From Streptomyces sp. MBT65 (GTDB lineage: Bacteria; Actinomycetota; Actinomycetes; Streptomycetales; Streptomycetaceae), in assembly GCF_016612545.1 (NCBI RefSeq), contig NZ_JAENRY010000141.1, positions 1 to 47,375 on the forward strand: DNA of 47,375 bases. The letters run 5' to 3'. A program made the position numbers and the translations under genes. Under the pieces are notes generated by a model. It was not told the origin of the DNA and made no database searches. It saw only the letters and a list, made by a program, of their open reading frames with translations. Positions 7,738-15,501 of this stretch are shown here, piece by piece. The stretch's first letter is position 1. Every line of letters begins with the position of its first letter.

Positions 7738-8217
7738 GTGGACGACATCACGATCCGCCCCGCCGAACCCGCCGAGACCGGCATCGTCGCCGGGCTTCGG
7801 TGGCGCTGGATTCTCGAGAACGGACACCGACCCGTCACCACCCGCGAGGAGTTCGTCCGCCACTTCGTCAACTGGGCGGCGGAGAACACGGGTTCACACC
7901 GGTGCATGGTCGTCGTACGGGACGGCGTGATCATCGGGATGGCCTGGCTGGCCGTGGTGGCGCGGGTGCCGAGTCCGCGTGCGCTGCTGCGGGCCAGCGG
8001 TGATCTCCAGTGCGTGTACGTGATCCCCGGCGAGCGCGACGGCGGCATCGGGGGACGGCTCGTCGAAGCGGTGCTGGCCCGCGCCCGGGACCTCGGGCTC
8101 GAACGGGTCACCGTCCACTCCTCCCCGCGGGCGATCCCCGCGTACGCCCGCCGCGGCTTCGAGTCCTCGCCCCGGCTCCTCCACGCCCGTGTCGGCCGCG
8201 CCGACCCCTACCCTTGA
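7738..8217 (+). CDS. GNAT-family N-acetyltransferase
   Basis: 159 residues from GTG 7738. The upstream extension (from 7636) overlaps the tetR gene and is rejected. The GNAT fold is visible as LQCVYVIPGERDGGIGGRLV: the beta-4 strand followed by an acetyl-CoA loop of the form (R/G)-x-x-G-(I/G)-G, then a helix and a final strand with AIPAYARRGF. The acceptor is unknown. There is no Shine-Dalgarno site; CACAAT lies 6 nt before the GTG, fitting a leaderless mRNA. It is followed after 3 bp by an unrelated-looking second GNAT gene. Confidence 0.88.
   Translation: MDDITIRPAEPAETGIVAGLRWRWILENGHRPVTTREEFVRHFVNWAAENTGSHRCMVVVRDGVIIGMAWLAVVARVPSPRALLRASGDLQCVYVIPGERDGGIGGRLVEAVLARARDLGLERVTVHSSPRAIPAYARRGFESSPRLLHARVGRADPYP
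8209..8214 (+). promoter_or_regulatory. -10 element for a leaderless GNAT transcript
   Basis: TACCCT lies exactly 6 nt before ATG 8221 and there is no ribosome binding site. It overlaps the last codons of the preceding gene. No clear -35 is seen. Confidence 0.45.
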
Positions 8218-8220
8218 CCG

Positions 8221-8754
8221 ATGCCTCAACTGATCCTGCCCGACGCCCGGTTCCGGGTCTCCTTCCTGGACGCGGTGCACGAGCACATCGTCGAGGACGA
8301 CTTCTTCGGCGGCACCCTCGCGCGTGAACTGCGGGAGCACGGCGGCACCTGGCGGCAGCCGGCCGGGTTCGCGCGGTACGTCGAGGCGGTGCGCGAGGAG
8401 GAGTCGGAGACGGGGCGCCGGCCCGAGGGCTTCGTGCCGAGCACCTGGTACTGGTACGTCGACGGCGACACCTACCTCGGCCGGATCCAGATACGGCACC
8501 GCCTCACCCCGTACCTCCTCGACTACGGCGGCCACATCGGGTACGGCGTCCGGCCGACCCGTCGTCGCCGGGGGCACGCGACCGCGATGCTCCGTGATGT
8601 CCTGCCGTACGCTCAGGCACTCGCCCTGGATCCGGTCCTCGTGACCTGTGACTCCACCAACATCGCTTCCCGCAAGGTGATCGAGGCCGGTGGCGGGGAG
8701 TTCGAGGACGAGCGGGACGGGAAGTTGCGGTACTGGATCCGGACGGGGGGCTGA
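8221..8754 (+). CDS. GNAT-family N-acetyltransferase (RimJ/RimL-like)
   Basis: 177 residues from ATG 8221. The central part (YLGRIQIRHRLTPYLLDYGGHIGYGVRPTRRRRGHAT) follows the GNAT pattern: a beta strand ending in GYGVRP, then the acetyl-CoA loop RRRRGHA and helix. The later VTCDSTNIASRKVIEAGG is the typical N-x-x-S-x-x-x-x-x-x-x-G segment of this fold. The target is unknown. It lies 3 bp after the preceding GNAT gene but has its own TACCCT-N6-ATG start signal. It is followed directly by the LTPVGH-repeat membrane protein gene. Confidence 0.9.
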   Translation: MPQLILPDARFRVSFLDAVHEHIVEDDFFGGTLARELREHGGTWRQPAGFARYVEAVREEESETGRRPEGFVPSTWYWYVDGDTYLGRIQIRHRLTPYLLDYGGHIGYGVRPTRRRRGHATAMLRDVLPYAQALALDPVLVTCDSTNIASRKVIEAGGGEFEDERDGKLRYWIRTGG

Positions 8755-8769
8755 GGCGTCTTGCCCGGT

Positions 8770-9882
8770 ATGGACGCCCCCAGGAAATTCGAGAAGCCGC
8801 CCGCCGCGCGGCCGTCGCCGCAGTCGCCCGAGGGATGTCTCGCCGTCGCGATCCGCGTCCCGGTGCGGATCGTCGTGCTCGTGCTCGTCGTGCCGGTACG
8901 GCTGGTGTGGGACGGGCTGGTGGCCGGCGGGCGGTTCCTGTACCGGACCGTGCTGCGGCCGGTGGCACGCGCGGTGTTCGTGTGGCCGTGGGTGGCGCTG
9001 TGGCGGTACGTCGTCGTGCCGCTCGCCAAGGCGCTCGGATGGCTCGTCAACGTGCTCGTCCTGGTGCCCCTGGTCTGGCTGTACCGCCATCTGTTCACCC
9101 CGCTCGGACATGCCCTGGCCTGGGTCGCCCGACAGATCGGGGACGGGCTGGCGTGGGTGTACGCGCGCGTGCTCACTCCCGTCGGGCACGCGTGCGCGTG
9201 GGTGCTGACCGGGCTGGCCGCCGCCGTGGCCTGGGTCGTCAACGGGGTGGCCGCCGCCGTGGCCTGGCTCGGCCGGTATCTGCTCGTCGTGCCCGCCGGG
9301 TGGCTGTACGCCTGGATCCTCACGCCGGTCGGACATGCGCTCGCCTGGTGCGGACGGGGAGTGCTGTGGCTCGTGAAGGCCGTCGGTACGGGAGTCGGTG
9401 TCGTCCTGTACTGGACGGCGCGGATTCTGCTCGTGCTGCCCGCCGTCGCCCTGTGGCGCTGGGTGCTGACTCCGGTCGGGCGGGTGCTCGCCGTCGTCGG
9501 GCGGGAGGTGTGGGACGCCCTCGGGCATGCCTGGCGGATCGCCGGGCACATCTCCCGCGCTGTCGGGCGGGTGCTGGGGACCCTCTTCCGGTGGATCTTC
9601 GTGGAGCCGGTGACCTGGGTCTACCGGACCGTTCTCACCCCGGTCGGACACGTCGTACGGGACCTGGTGCTGCGGCCCGCCGCCGAGGCCGCGCGCGGTG
9701 TGGGGCGGGTCACCCGGCAGGTGCTGGGCGCCGTGCGCGACTCGGCCCGGCAGGCGCGTGCCGACTTCCGGCGGATGGTCTTCGGCGAGCCGCGACAGCC
9801 GCAGCCGGTGGAGCGACGGGAACCGATGGACGACGACACACGTACTCTTGGTAGAAGTACGACCGTTCTCACGAAGGACTAG
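8770..9882 (+). CDS. repetitive membrane protein with LTPVGH motif
   Basis: 370 residues from ATG 8770 (TTG 8761, 4 nt after GAGG, would add three residues). I know no named family. The protein is built of repeats with consensus W-[LV]-Y-x-x-[VIF]-[LF]-T-P-[VL]-G-H/R followed by a hydrophobic Trp/Ala/Val-rich stretch. Copies begin near residues 108, 134, 183, 232 and 288; the 134-183-232 spacing is exactly 49 residues twice. Before the first copy, a degenerate unit FLYRTVLRPVARAVF is visible. Most of the protein could be membrane-associated amphipathic or re-entrant helices; the final ~70 residues are soluble and charged. It sits just upstream of the DUF2344 gene with a 4-bp gap, so co-translation is likely. 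Function unknown. Confidence 0.75.
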   Translation: MDAPRKFEKPPAARPSPQSPEGCLAVAIRVPVRIVVLVLVVPVRLVWDGLVAGGRFLYRTVLRPVARAVFVWPWVALWRYVVVPLAKALGWLVNVLVLVPLVWLYRHLFTPLGHALAWVARQIGDGLAWVYARVLTPVGHACAWVLTGLAAAVAWVVNGVAAAVAWLGRYLLVVPAGWLYAWILTPVGHALAWCGRGVLWLVKAVGTGVGVVLYWTARILLVLPAVALWRWVLTPVGRVLAVVGREVWDALGHAWRIAGHISRAVGRVLGTLFRWIFVEPVTWVYRTVLTPVGHVVRDLVLRPAAEAARGVGRVTRQVLGAVRDSARQARADFRRMVFGEPRQPQPVERREPMDDDTRTLGRSTTVLTKD

Positions 9883-9886
9883 GACA

Positions 9887-10708
9887 CTGGGCAAGCGACA
9901 GCCCGAAGGCCCGCCGCCCGCACCCGCGGTGCAGCGCATCCGACTGCGCTACACCAAGCGCGGCCGCCTCCGGTTCACCAGCCACCGAGACTTCCAGCGC
10001 GCCTTCGAGCGTGCGCTGCGCCGCGCCGAGGTGCCGATGGCGTACTCGGCGGGGTTCACGCCACATCCGAAGGTGTCGTACGCCAATGCCGCACCCACCG
10101 GCACGGGCAGTGAGGCGGAATACCTCGAGATCGCGCTCACCGCCGAGCGCGACCCCGACAAGCTGCGCGAGCTGCTCGACGAGTCGATGCCCGTCGGGCT
10201 CGACATCGTCGACGCGGTCGTGGCCCGGACCTCCGGGCTCGCCGACCGGCTCACGGCCTCCGTGTGGGAGCTGCGGCTGGACGGGGTGGCGCCCGAGGAC
10301 GCCGAGCGCGCGGTGGCCGCGTTCAACGCGGCCGAGACCGTCGAGGTCCAGCGCATGGCCAAGAACGGCATGCGGACGTTCGACGCCCGTTCGGCCGTAG
10401 CGAGCCTTGAAGCTGTTTCCGGGACGCACAGTCCCCAGGCTGATAGGCCTACCGACCAGGCCTGTGCGATACTGCGGCTGGTTGTTCGGCACGTGACGCC
10501 TGCCGTTCGACCCGACGACGTCCTGTCCGGTCTTCGCGCCGTGGCCGACCTGGCGCCGCCGGTCGCCGCAGCGGTGACCAGGCTGGCGCAGGGGCTGTTC
10601 GATGAAGAGACCGGCACGGTGACCGACCCGCTCGCGCCCGACCGCGAGGCAGTAGTGACCGGGAACACCACGGTCGCCGAAGCTGCCGCCGCGAAGGTGC
10701 CGGCGTAG
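9887..10708 (+). CDS. TIGR03936/DUF2344 radical-SAM-linked protein
   Basis: 273 residues if started at CTG 9887, which has AAGG at 9875-9877 and lies 4 bp after the upstream stop. The alternative GTG 9929 has no ribosome site and would give 259 residues. The N-terminal signature (LRYTKRGRLRFTSHRDFQRA, then AYSAGFTPHPKVSYA) identifies the DUF2344 family. These proteins are separate partners of, or fused to, TIGR03960 radical SAM enzymes and sit next to RNase G/E and rplU in many bacteria. The biochemical role is not established. The C-terminal ~60 residues (PAVRPDDVLSGLRAV onward) are less conserved. The RNase E gene follows after a 262-bp leader. Confidence 0.88.
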   Translation: MGKRQPEGPPPAPAVQRIRLRYTKRGRLRFTSHRDFQRAFERALRRAEVPMAYSAGFTPHPKVSYANAAPTGTGSEAEYLEIALTAERDPDKLRELLDESMPVGLDIVDAVVARTSGLADRLTASVWELRLDGVAPEDAERAVAAFNAAETVEVQRMAKNGMRTFDARSAVASLEAVSGTHSPQADRPTDQACAILRLVVRHVTPAVRPDDVLSGLRAVADLAPPVAAAVTRLAQGLFDEETGTVTDPLAPDREAVVTGNTTVAEAAAAKVPA

Positions 10709-10970
10709 GGAAGGTTCCGCGTAGGACGGACGTCGTAGCGTCGCCCTCGGACTCGGGAGCCACCTGGGTCGGGCAGCGCACCGACCACAAGACTTTCGCC
10801 AGGCCGTCCGCAACTGGGCGTACGGAACCGGCGAGACAGGACACAGAGAGCTCCCGTGCGGCGCCCGCGCCCCGGACGGCGGCACCGCGCAACGCGCGAG
10901 CCGCGGACGTCACCGGCATCCATGCCGGACCAGGCGCGGCGCCCGGGAGCCTGACGGGAGAAACGCCCGC
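10709..10970 (+). other. leader region of the RNase E gene
   Basis: 262 bp without a convincing ORF. It holds the GGGAG ribosome site (10956-10960) for ATG 10971 and an inverted repeat CCGGCAT-CC-ATGCCGG (10913-10928) that could form a 6-bp hairpin with a 4-nt loop. Long structured leaders autoregulate RNase E in enterobacteria; whether this one does so is inference. No clear promoter was found. Confidence 0.35.
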
Positions 10971-11258
10971 ATGCTCGAACCGACCGAACCCATCGAGGGT
11001 TCCGAACCGAACACCCCCAGCGACACGCTGCCGCCGCGCCGCAGGCGCCGCGCCGCGTCTCGCCCGGCGGGACCGCCGACCGGCGCCGAGGGCGCGGTCG
11101 AAAGCAGCGCTCCGGCCATACCGGCCGACGTGAGCGACGAGAAGAACGACGAGGTGGCTGTCGTCGCCGAGGCGCCCGCCGGAGAACGTCGAGAACGTTG
11201 CAGTCACCGCAGTGACCGAAGAAGTGACCGAAGGTTCCGCGGCCGAGGTGTCCGATGA
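10971..11258 (+). pseudogene. rne: frameshifted 5' portion of the RNase E gene
   Basis: ATG 10971 has a good GGGAG site and begins MLEPTEPIEGSEPNTPSD, the N-terminus I recall for Streptomyces RNase E. It continues with an Arg/Ala/Pro-rich segment. After GCC 11178-11180 the sequence has GG where one G would keep the reading frame open into the long ORF: dropping one G at 11181/11182 yields AEAPAENVENVAVTAV in phase with the downstream frame. As given, this frame runs out of phase and stops at 11258. It is either a real one-base insertion or a sequencing/assembly error. Confidence 0.7.
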
Positions 11259-14200
11259 GGATGCCGGTCCGCGTCGGAGCCGTCGTCGCGCCACGCGCCG
11301 TGTGTCCGCGCCTGCCGGGACGCCCGTGGGCGAGGAGGCCCCTGTGAACGACGAGACCCCCGCGGACACCGCGGACACGAGTACCCCCGCCGAGGCTCCC
11401 GTGGAGGACTCCGGGCCGCGACGTCGGCGTCGGGCCGTACGGACCGCTGCCGGAGGGTTCTCCGCGCCCGCGCCCAAGAACGGGAACGCCGCCGAGGACG
11501 AGGACGGACCGCGTCGGCCGAGGCGGCCCGCGGTGGCCGTGTTCCAGGCGCCCGTCTTCACCGAGCCGATGTTCCAGACGCCGGAGCGCGCCGCCGCGGC
11601 CGCTGCCGCCGAGGCCGCGGACGACGACGAGGAAGAGATCGTCGTCGTGGCGGAGCCCGTGCCCGTCGTGGCGGAGGCTGTCGAGGAGGAGACCGGCGGG
11701 CGTCGTCGGCGTCGGCGCCGGGGGGCCGCCTTCGAGGCGGAGCCCGAGGCTCCGGCCGTCGTCGAGGCCGTCGTCGTCGAGGAGGAGCCGGACGAGGCCG
11801 AGGAGGCCGAGGACTCCGCCGACGGTGACGAGGCCGAGGAGACCGGTTCGCGCCGCCGCCGTCGTCGTGGTGGCCGGCGTCGTCGCCGTGGCGAGTCCGC
11901 CACCGGTGAGGACGAGGGCGAGGACGGCGAGGAGTACGCCGCCGAGCAGGTCGCCCAGGATGCCGAGGACACCGCCGAGCAGGTCGAGGAGGACGCCGAG
12001 GAGGCGGACGACGACCAGGGCGGTTCCGGGTCGAGCAGCAGCCGTCGCCGGCGTCGTCGGCGTCGTCGTGCCGGTGACTCGGGCGGCGAGAGCGAGGCGC
12101 CCTCGTCGGCCGACGACCCCGAGCGCACCGTCGTCAAGGTCCGCGAGCCGCGCGCCAAGAAGGACGAGCACCCGAGCGACGAGGTGCAGTCCATCAAGGG
12201 CTCCACGCGTCTTGAGGCCAAGAAGCAGCGCCGCCGCGAAGGCCGCGAGCAGGGGCGCCGGCGCGTCCCGATCATCACCGAGGCCGAGTTCCTGGCCCGG
12301 CGCGAGGCCGTCGAGCGTGTGATGGTCGTGCGGCAGAGCGGTGAGCGCACGCAGATCGGCGTCCTGGAGGACGGCGTGCTCGTCGAGCACTACGTCAACA
12401 AGGAGCAGTCGACCTCGTACGTCGGCAACGTCTACCTGGGCAAGGTCCAGAACGTGCTGCCCTCCATGGAGGCCGCGTTCATCGACATCGGCAAGGGGCG
12501 CAACGCCGTCCTGTACGCCGGTGAGGTCAACTTCGAGGCGCTCGGCATGGCCAACGGGCCGCGCCGTATCGAGTCCGCGCTCAAGTCCGGTCAGTCGGTC
12601 CTCGTGCAGGTCACCAAGGACCCGATCGGCCACAAGGGCGCGCGTCTGACCAGCCAGGTCTCCCTCCCGGGGCGTTACCTCGTGTACGTCCCCGAGGGCT
12701 CGATGACCGGCATCAGCCGCAAGCTGCCCGACACCGAGCGGGCCCGGCTGAAGACCATCCTCAAGAAGATCGTCCCCGAGGACGCGGGCGTCATCGTGCG
12801 CACCGCCGCCGAGGGCGCGAGCGAGGACGAGCTGAGCCGTGACGTCGAGCGGCTCCAGGCGCAGTGGGAGGACATCCAGAAGAAGTCGAAGGGCGGCGGC
12901 GGTTCGAACGCGCCGACCCTGCTGTACGGCGAGCCGGACATGACCGTCCGCGTCGTGCGCGACATCTTCAACGAGGACTTCACCAAGGTCATCGTCAGCG
13001 GCGACGAGGCGTGGGACACCATCCACGGCTACGTCTCGCACGTCGCCCCCGACCTCGCCGACCGGCTGTCCCGGTGGACCTCCGAGGTCGACGTCTTCGC
13101 GACGTACCGCATCGACGAGCAGCTGATGAAGGCGCTGGACCGCAAGGTCTGGCTGCCGAGCGGCGGTTCGCTGGTCATCGACAAGACCGAAGCGATGATC
13201 GTGATCGACGTCAACACCGGCAAGTTCACCGGTCAGGGCGGCAACCTCGAAGAGACCGTGACCAGGAACAACCTGGAGGCGGCCGAGGAGATCGTGCGCC
13301 AGCTGCGGCTGCGCGACCTGGGCGGCATCGTCGTCATCGACTTCATCGACATGGTCCTGGAGTCCAACCGGGACCTCGTCCTGCGGCGCCTGCTCGAATG
13401 CCTCGGACGCGACCGTACGAAGCACCAGGTCGCCGAGGTCACCTCGCTGGGCCTGGTCCAGATGACCCGCAAGCGCGTCGGACAGGGTCTGTTGGAGTCC
13501 TTCTCCGAGACCTGCGTCCACTGCAACGGCCGCGGTGTCATCGTGCACATGGAGCAGCCGACCTCGGTCGGTGGCGGCGGCAAGCGCAAGCGGCGCGGGC
13601 GTGGCGGCGACGGCAGCGGACAGGACGTCCACGACACGCACGACGGTCACGAGACGCACGAGCACGACCACGAGTCCGACGAGGTCGAGACCGAGGCTGA
13701 GGTGGCGGCCGAGGTCGCGATGCCGGTGCCGTTCGCCGAGACCGAGTTCCGGCCGGACGAGGACCTGTACAGCAGTGCCGCCGAGGCGGAGGCCGCGGCC
13801 ACCCGTGGCGGGCGTTCGCGGCGCCGGACGAGCCGGCGGGCGTCGGCTCCGGCCGGTGCGCCGAGGGCGGAGTCCCGTGAGTCGCGGCAGCCGCGTGAGG
13901 TGCACGAGGTGCGCGAGGAGGCCGAGCCGGTCGCCGTCGCGCAGGCCGCGCCCGTCGCCGTGGAGGACCCGGTCGTCGAGGCGCCTGTCGTCGAGGAGAC
14001 CCCGGCCCCCGTGGTCGAGACCCCGGTTGTCGACGACGCCGCGCCCAAGGGGCGTACGCGCCGTCGTGCGACCCGTAAGGCGACCGCGCCCGCCGGGTCT
14101 CCGGCAGGGTCCGAGGAGGCCGCCGTCGTGACGGTCACCGAGGCCGCCGCGCCGGTCGTCGTCGAGGCACCCGCCCCGGCCGCCGAGGCCGAGCAGCCCG

Positions 14201-14577
14201 AGGCGCCCGCCGAGAGCGCGGCTCCGGCCCGCCCCCGGCGCCGTGCCGTGCGCAAGGCCACCGCGCCCACCGCGTCCGAGGAGGCGGCCGTCACGGTCGT
14301 ACCGTCGGCCGTGGTGGAGGAGAAGCCGGTCGCCGAAGCCGGTGCCGAGGTCGAGGCTGACGCGCCCGCCAAGAAGACGGCCACGCGCAAGGCCGCCAAG
14401 AAGGCCCCGGCGAAGAAGGCGGTCGCCAAGAAGGCGGCGGCCACCAAGACCGCGGCCAAGAAGACGGCCGCGAAGAAGACGACGGCCAAGAAGGCCGCCA
14501 AGACCACGTCGAAGAAGACCGCGGCGGCGGAGCAGACGAGCCCGTCCACCGTCACCGCCTCCACCGACGAGGGCTGA
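11212..14577 (+). CDS. rne: ribonuclease E/G (catalytic ORF, 5' end frameshifted)
   Basis: 1121 residues from GTG 11212, the first start in this frame; with the frameshift repaired, the protein from 10971 would be about 1201. Order of parts: acidic/Arg-rich disordered N-extension (to ~350), S1 domain (QIGVLEDGVLVEHYVN and following), RNase H-like and DNase I-like catalytic core with metal-binding Asp in VIVIDVNTG (Asp666) and IVVIDFIDM, and the Zn-link CVHC (Cys768, Cys771). A disordered tail follows, ending in a Lys/Ala-rich histone-H1-like stretch. The catalytic domain is central, as in Streptomyces RNase ES. GTG 11212 lacks a ribosome site, so real translation probably starts at 10971. The role is single-strand, A/U-preferring endonuclease action in mRNA decay and rRNA/tRNA processing. 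Confidence 0.93.
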   Translation: MTEEVTEGSAAEVSDEDAGPRRSRRRATRRVSAPAGTPVGEEAPVNDETPADTADTSTPAEAPVEDSGPRRRRRAVRTAAGGFSAPAPKNGNAAEDEDGPRRPRRPAVAVFQAPVFTEPMFQTPERAAAAAAAEAADDDEEEIVVVAEPVPVVAEAVEEETGGRRRRRRRGAAFEAEPEAPAVVEAVVVEEEPDEAEEAEDSADGDEAEETGSRRRRRRGGRRRRRGESATGEDEGEDGEEYAAEQVAQDAEDTAEQVEEDAEEADDDQGGSGSSSSRRRRRRRRRAGDSGGESEAPSSADDPERTVVKVREPRAKKDEHPSDEVQSIKGSTRLEAKKQRRREGREQGRRRVPIITEAEFLARREAVERVMVVRQSGERTQIGVLEDGVLVEHYVNKEQSTSYVGNVYLGKVQNVLPSMEAAFIDIGKGRNAVLYAGEVNFEALGMANGPRRIESALKSGQSVLVQVTKDPIGHKGARLTSQVSLPGRYLVYVPEGSMTGISRKLPDTERARLKTILKKIVPEDAGVIVRTAAEGASEDELSRDVERLQAQWEDIQKKSKGGGGSNAPTLLYGEPDMTVRVVRDIFNEDFTKVIVSGDEAWDTIHGYVSHVAPDLADRLSRWTSEVDVFATYRIDEQLMKALDRKVWLPSGGSLVIDKTEAMIVIDVNTGKFTGQGGNLEETVTRNNLEAAEEIVRQLRLRDLGGIVVIDFIDMVLESNRDLVLRRLLECLGRDRTKHQVAEVTSLGLVQMTRKRVGQGLLESFSETCVHCNGRGVIVHMEQPTSVGGGGKRKRRGRGGDGSGQDVHDTHDGHETHEHDHESDEVETEAEVAAEVAMPVPFAETEFRPDEDLYSSAAEAEAAATRGGRSRRRTSRRASAPAGAPRAESRESRQPREVHEVREEAEPVAVAQAAPVAVEDPVVEAPVVEETPAPVVETPVVDDAAPKGRTRRRATRKATAPAGSPAGSEEAAVVTVTEAAAPVVVEAPAPAAEAEQPEAPAESAAPARPRRRAVRKATAPTASEEAAVTVVPSAVVEEKPVAEAGAEVEADAPAKKTATRKAAKKAPAKKAVAKKAAATKTAAKKTAAKKTTAKKAAKTTSKKTAAAEQTSPSTVTASTDEG

Positions 14578-14586
14578 ACCCCGGGT

Positions 14587-14619
14587 GGGTGCGGCCGGTC
14601 CATGTGACCGGCCGCACTC
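14587..14619 (+). terminator. hairpin terminator of the RNase E gene
   Basis: Perfect 12-bp stem (14589-14600 with 14606-14617), 5-nt loop, extended by two more pairs including a G-U, starting 10 bp after the stop codon. Confidence 0.75.
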
Positions 14620-14709
14620 CCCACGGGCCCGGTTTGACCCGTTCGGCTGCGGCCCCGTAACCTTGACTGTCGGCGTGTCCACTGGTGACACGCCACATCC
14701 CCGTAAACC

Positions 14710-14807
14710 TCTTCCTCCCGGGTGTGTTCCACCGGGAGAGGCCGCCTGCTCCCGCAGGGCGGCTGGACTGCGGGGGTGCCGTCCCTGAGCTAGAGAGTGA
14801 GATCCGC
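14710..14807 (+). promoter_or_regulatory. structured leader upstream of rplU
   Basis: Two adjacent hairpins precede the gene: CTCCCGG...CCGGGAG near 14716-14741, then GCCGCCTG...CAGGGCGGC (one bulge) near 14742-14764. The ribosome site GAGTGAG follows. L21 operons in several phyla carry autoregulatory leaders bound by a ribosomal protein; assignment to such a class here is inferred from position and structure only. Confidence 0.4.
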
Positions 14808-15128
14808 GTGTACGCCATCGTGCGCAGCGGTGGTCGCCAGCACAAGGTTGCTGTCGGCGACATCGTTGAGGTTGACAAGATTTCCACTGCCAAGGTTGGC
14901 GACACCGTAGAGCTCTCTACGCTGCTCGTTGTCGACGGCGACGCTGTGACCAGCGACCCGTGGGTCCTGGCCGGCATCAAGGTCCAGGCCGAGATCGTGG
15001 ACCACCACAAGGGCGTCAAGATCGACATCCTTCGGTACAAGAACAAGACCGGTTACCGCCGTCGTCAGGGCCACCGCCAGCAGTACACGGCGATCAAGGT
15101 CACTGAGATCCCCGCGGCTGCGAAGTAA
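14808..15128 (+). CDS. rplU: 50S ribosomal protein L21
   Basis: 106 residues from GTG 14808; the longer open frame upstream is leader. It starts YAIVRSGGRQHKV, diagnostic for bL21, and carries the C-terminal GYRRRQGHRQ signature that contacts 23S rRNA. The length is typical. It is followed 14 bp later by rpmA, forming the usual rplU-rpmA-obg operon. A structured leader precedes it, suggesting translational or transcriptional autocontrol. Confidence 0.98.
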   Translation: MYAIVRSGGRQHKVAVGDIVEVDKISTAKVGDTVELSTLLVVDGDAVTSDPWVLAGIKVQAEIVDHHKGVKIDILRYKNKTGYRRRQGHRQQYTAIKVTEIPAAAK

Positions 15129-15142
15129 GGGACTGAGGAGAG

Positions 15143-15397
15143 ATGGCACACAAGAAGGGCGCATCGTCCACCCGGAACGGTCGCGACTCCAATGCCCAGC
15201 GGCTCGGCGTGAAGCGCTTCGGCGGTCAGGTCGTCAACGCTGGTGAGATCCTGGTCCGCCAGCGTGGCACCCACTTCCACCCCGGTTCGGGCGTCGGCCG
15301 TGGCGGCGACGACACGCTGTTCGCGCTGAACGCCGGTGCGGTGGAGTTCGGTACCCACCGCGGCCGCAAGGTCGTGAACATCGTTCCGGTCGCCTGA
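15143..15397 (+). CDS. rpmA: 50S ribosomal protein L27
   Basis: 84 residues from ATG 15143, with GAGGAG just upstream. It starts MAHKKGASSTRNGRDS and contains the L27 signature GEILVRQRGTHFHPG (bL27). It has no N-terminal cleavable extension of the Firmicute type. The N-terminal tail reaches the peptidyl transferase centre. It is co-transcribed with rplU; a hairpin downstream partly separates it from obg. Confidence 0.98.
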   Translation: MAHKKGASSTRNGRDSNAQRLGVKRFGGQVVNAGEILVRQRGTHFHPGSGVGRGGDDTLFALNAGAVEFGTHRGRKVVNIVPVA

Positions 15398-15412
15398 TCG
15401 GAAGCTTGCGCG

Positions 15413-15454
15413 AGGCGGACCTCACTTCCCCTGGTGGGAAGCGGGTCCGCCTTT
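15413..15454 (+). terminator. terminator/attenuating hairpin between rpmA and obg
   Basis: Perfect 9-bp outer stem AGGCGGACC/GGTCCGCCT (15413-15421 with 15444-15452) enclosing a second 6-bp stem (CTTCCC/GGGAAG), followed by TTT. It probably lowers read-through into obg relative to the ribosomal protein genes. Confidence 0.7.
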
Positions 15455-15501
15455 CGCGTGTTAGTACGAAGACACCCCGTAAGTAACTGGAGGCACATCC
15501 C

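Noticed and set aside
10971..11258. Independent small gene upstream of RNase E
   Set aside because: Its N-terminus is that of RNase E, and a single-base correction merges both frames.
9949..14691. 1580-codon minus-strand open frame opposite RNase E
   Set aside because: A shadow of strongly biased codons: it has no ribosome site, runs through the terminator and DUF2344 gene, and its composition is low-complexity.
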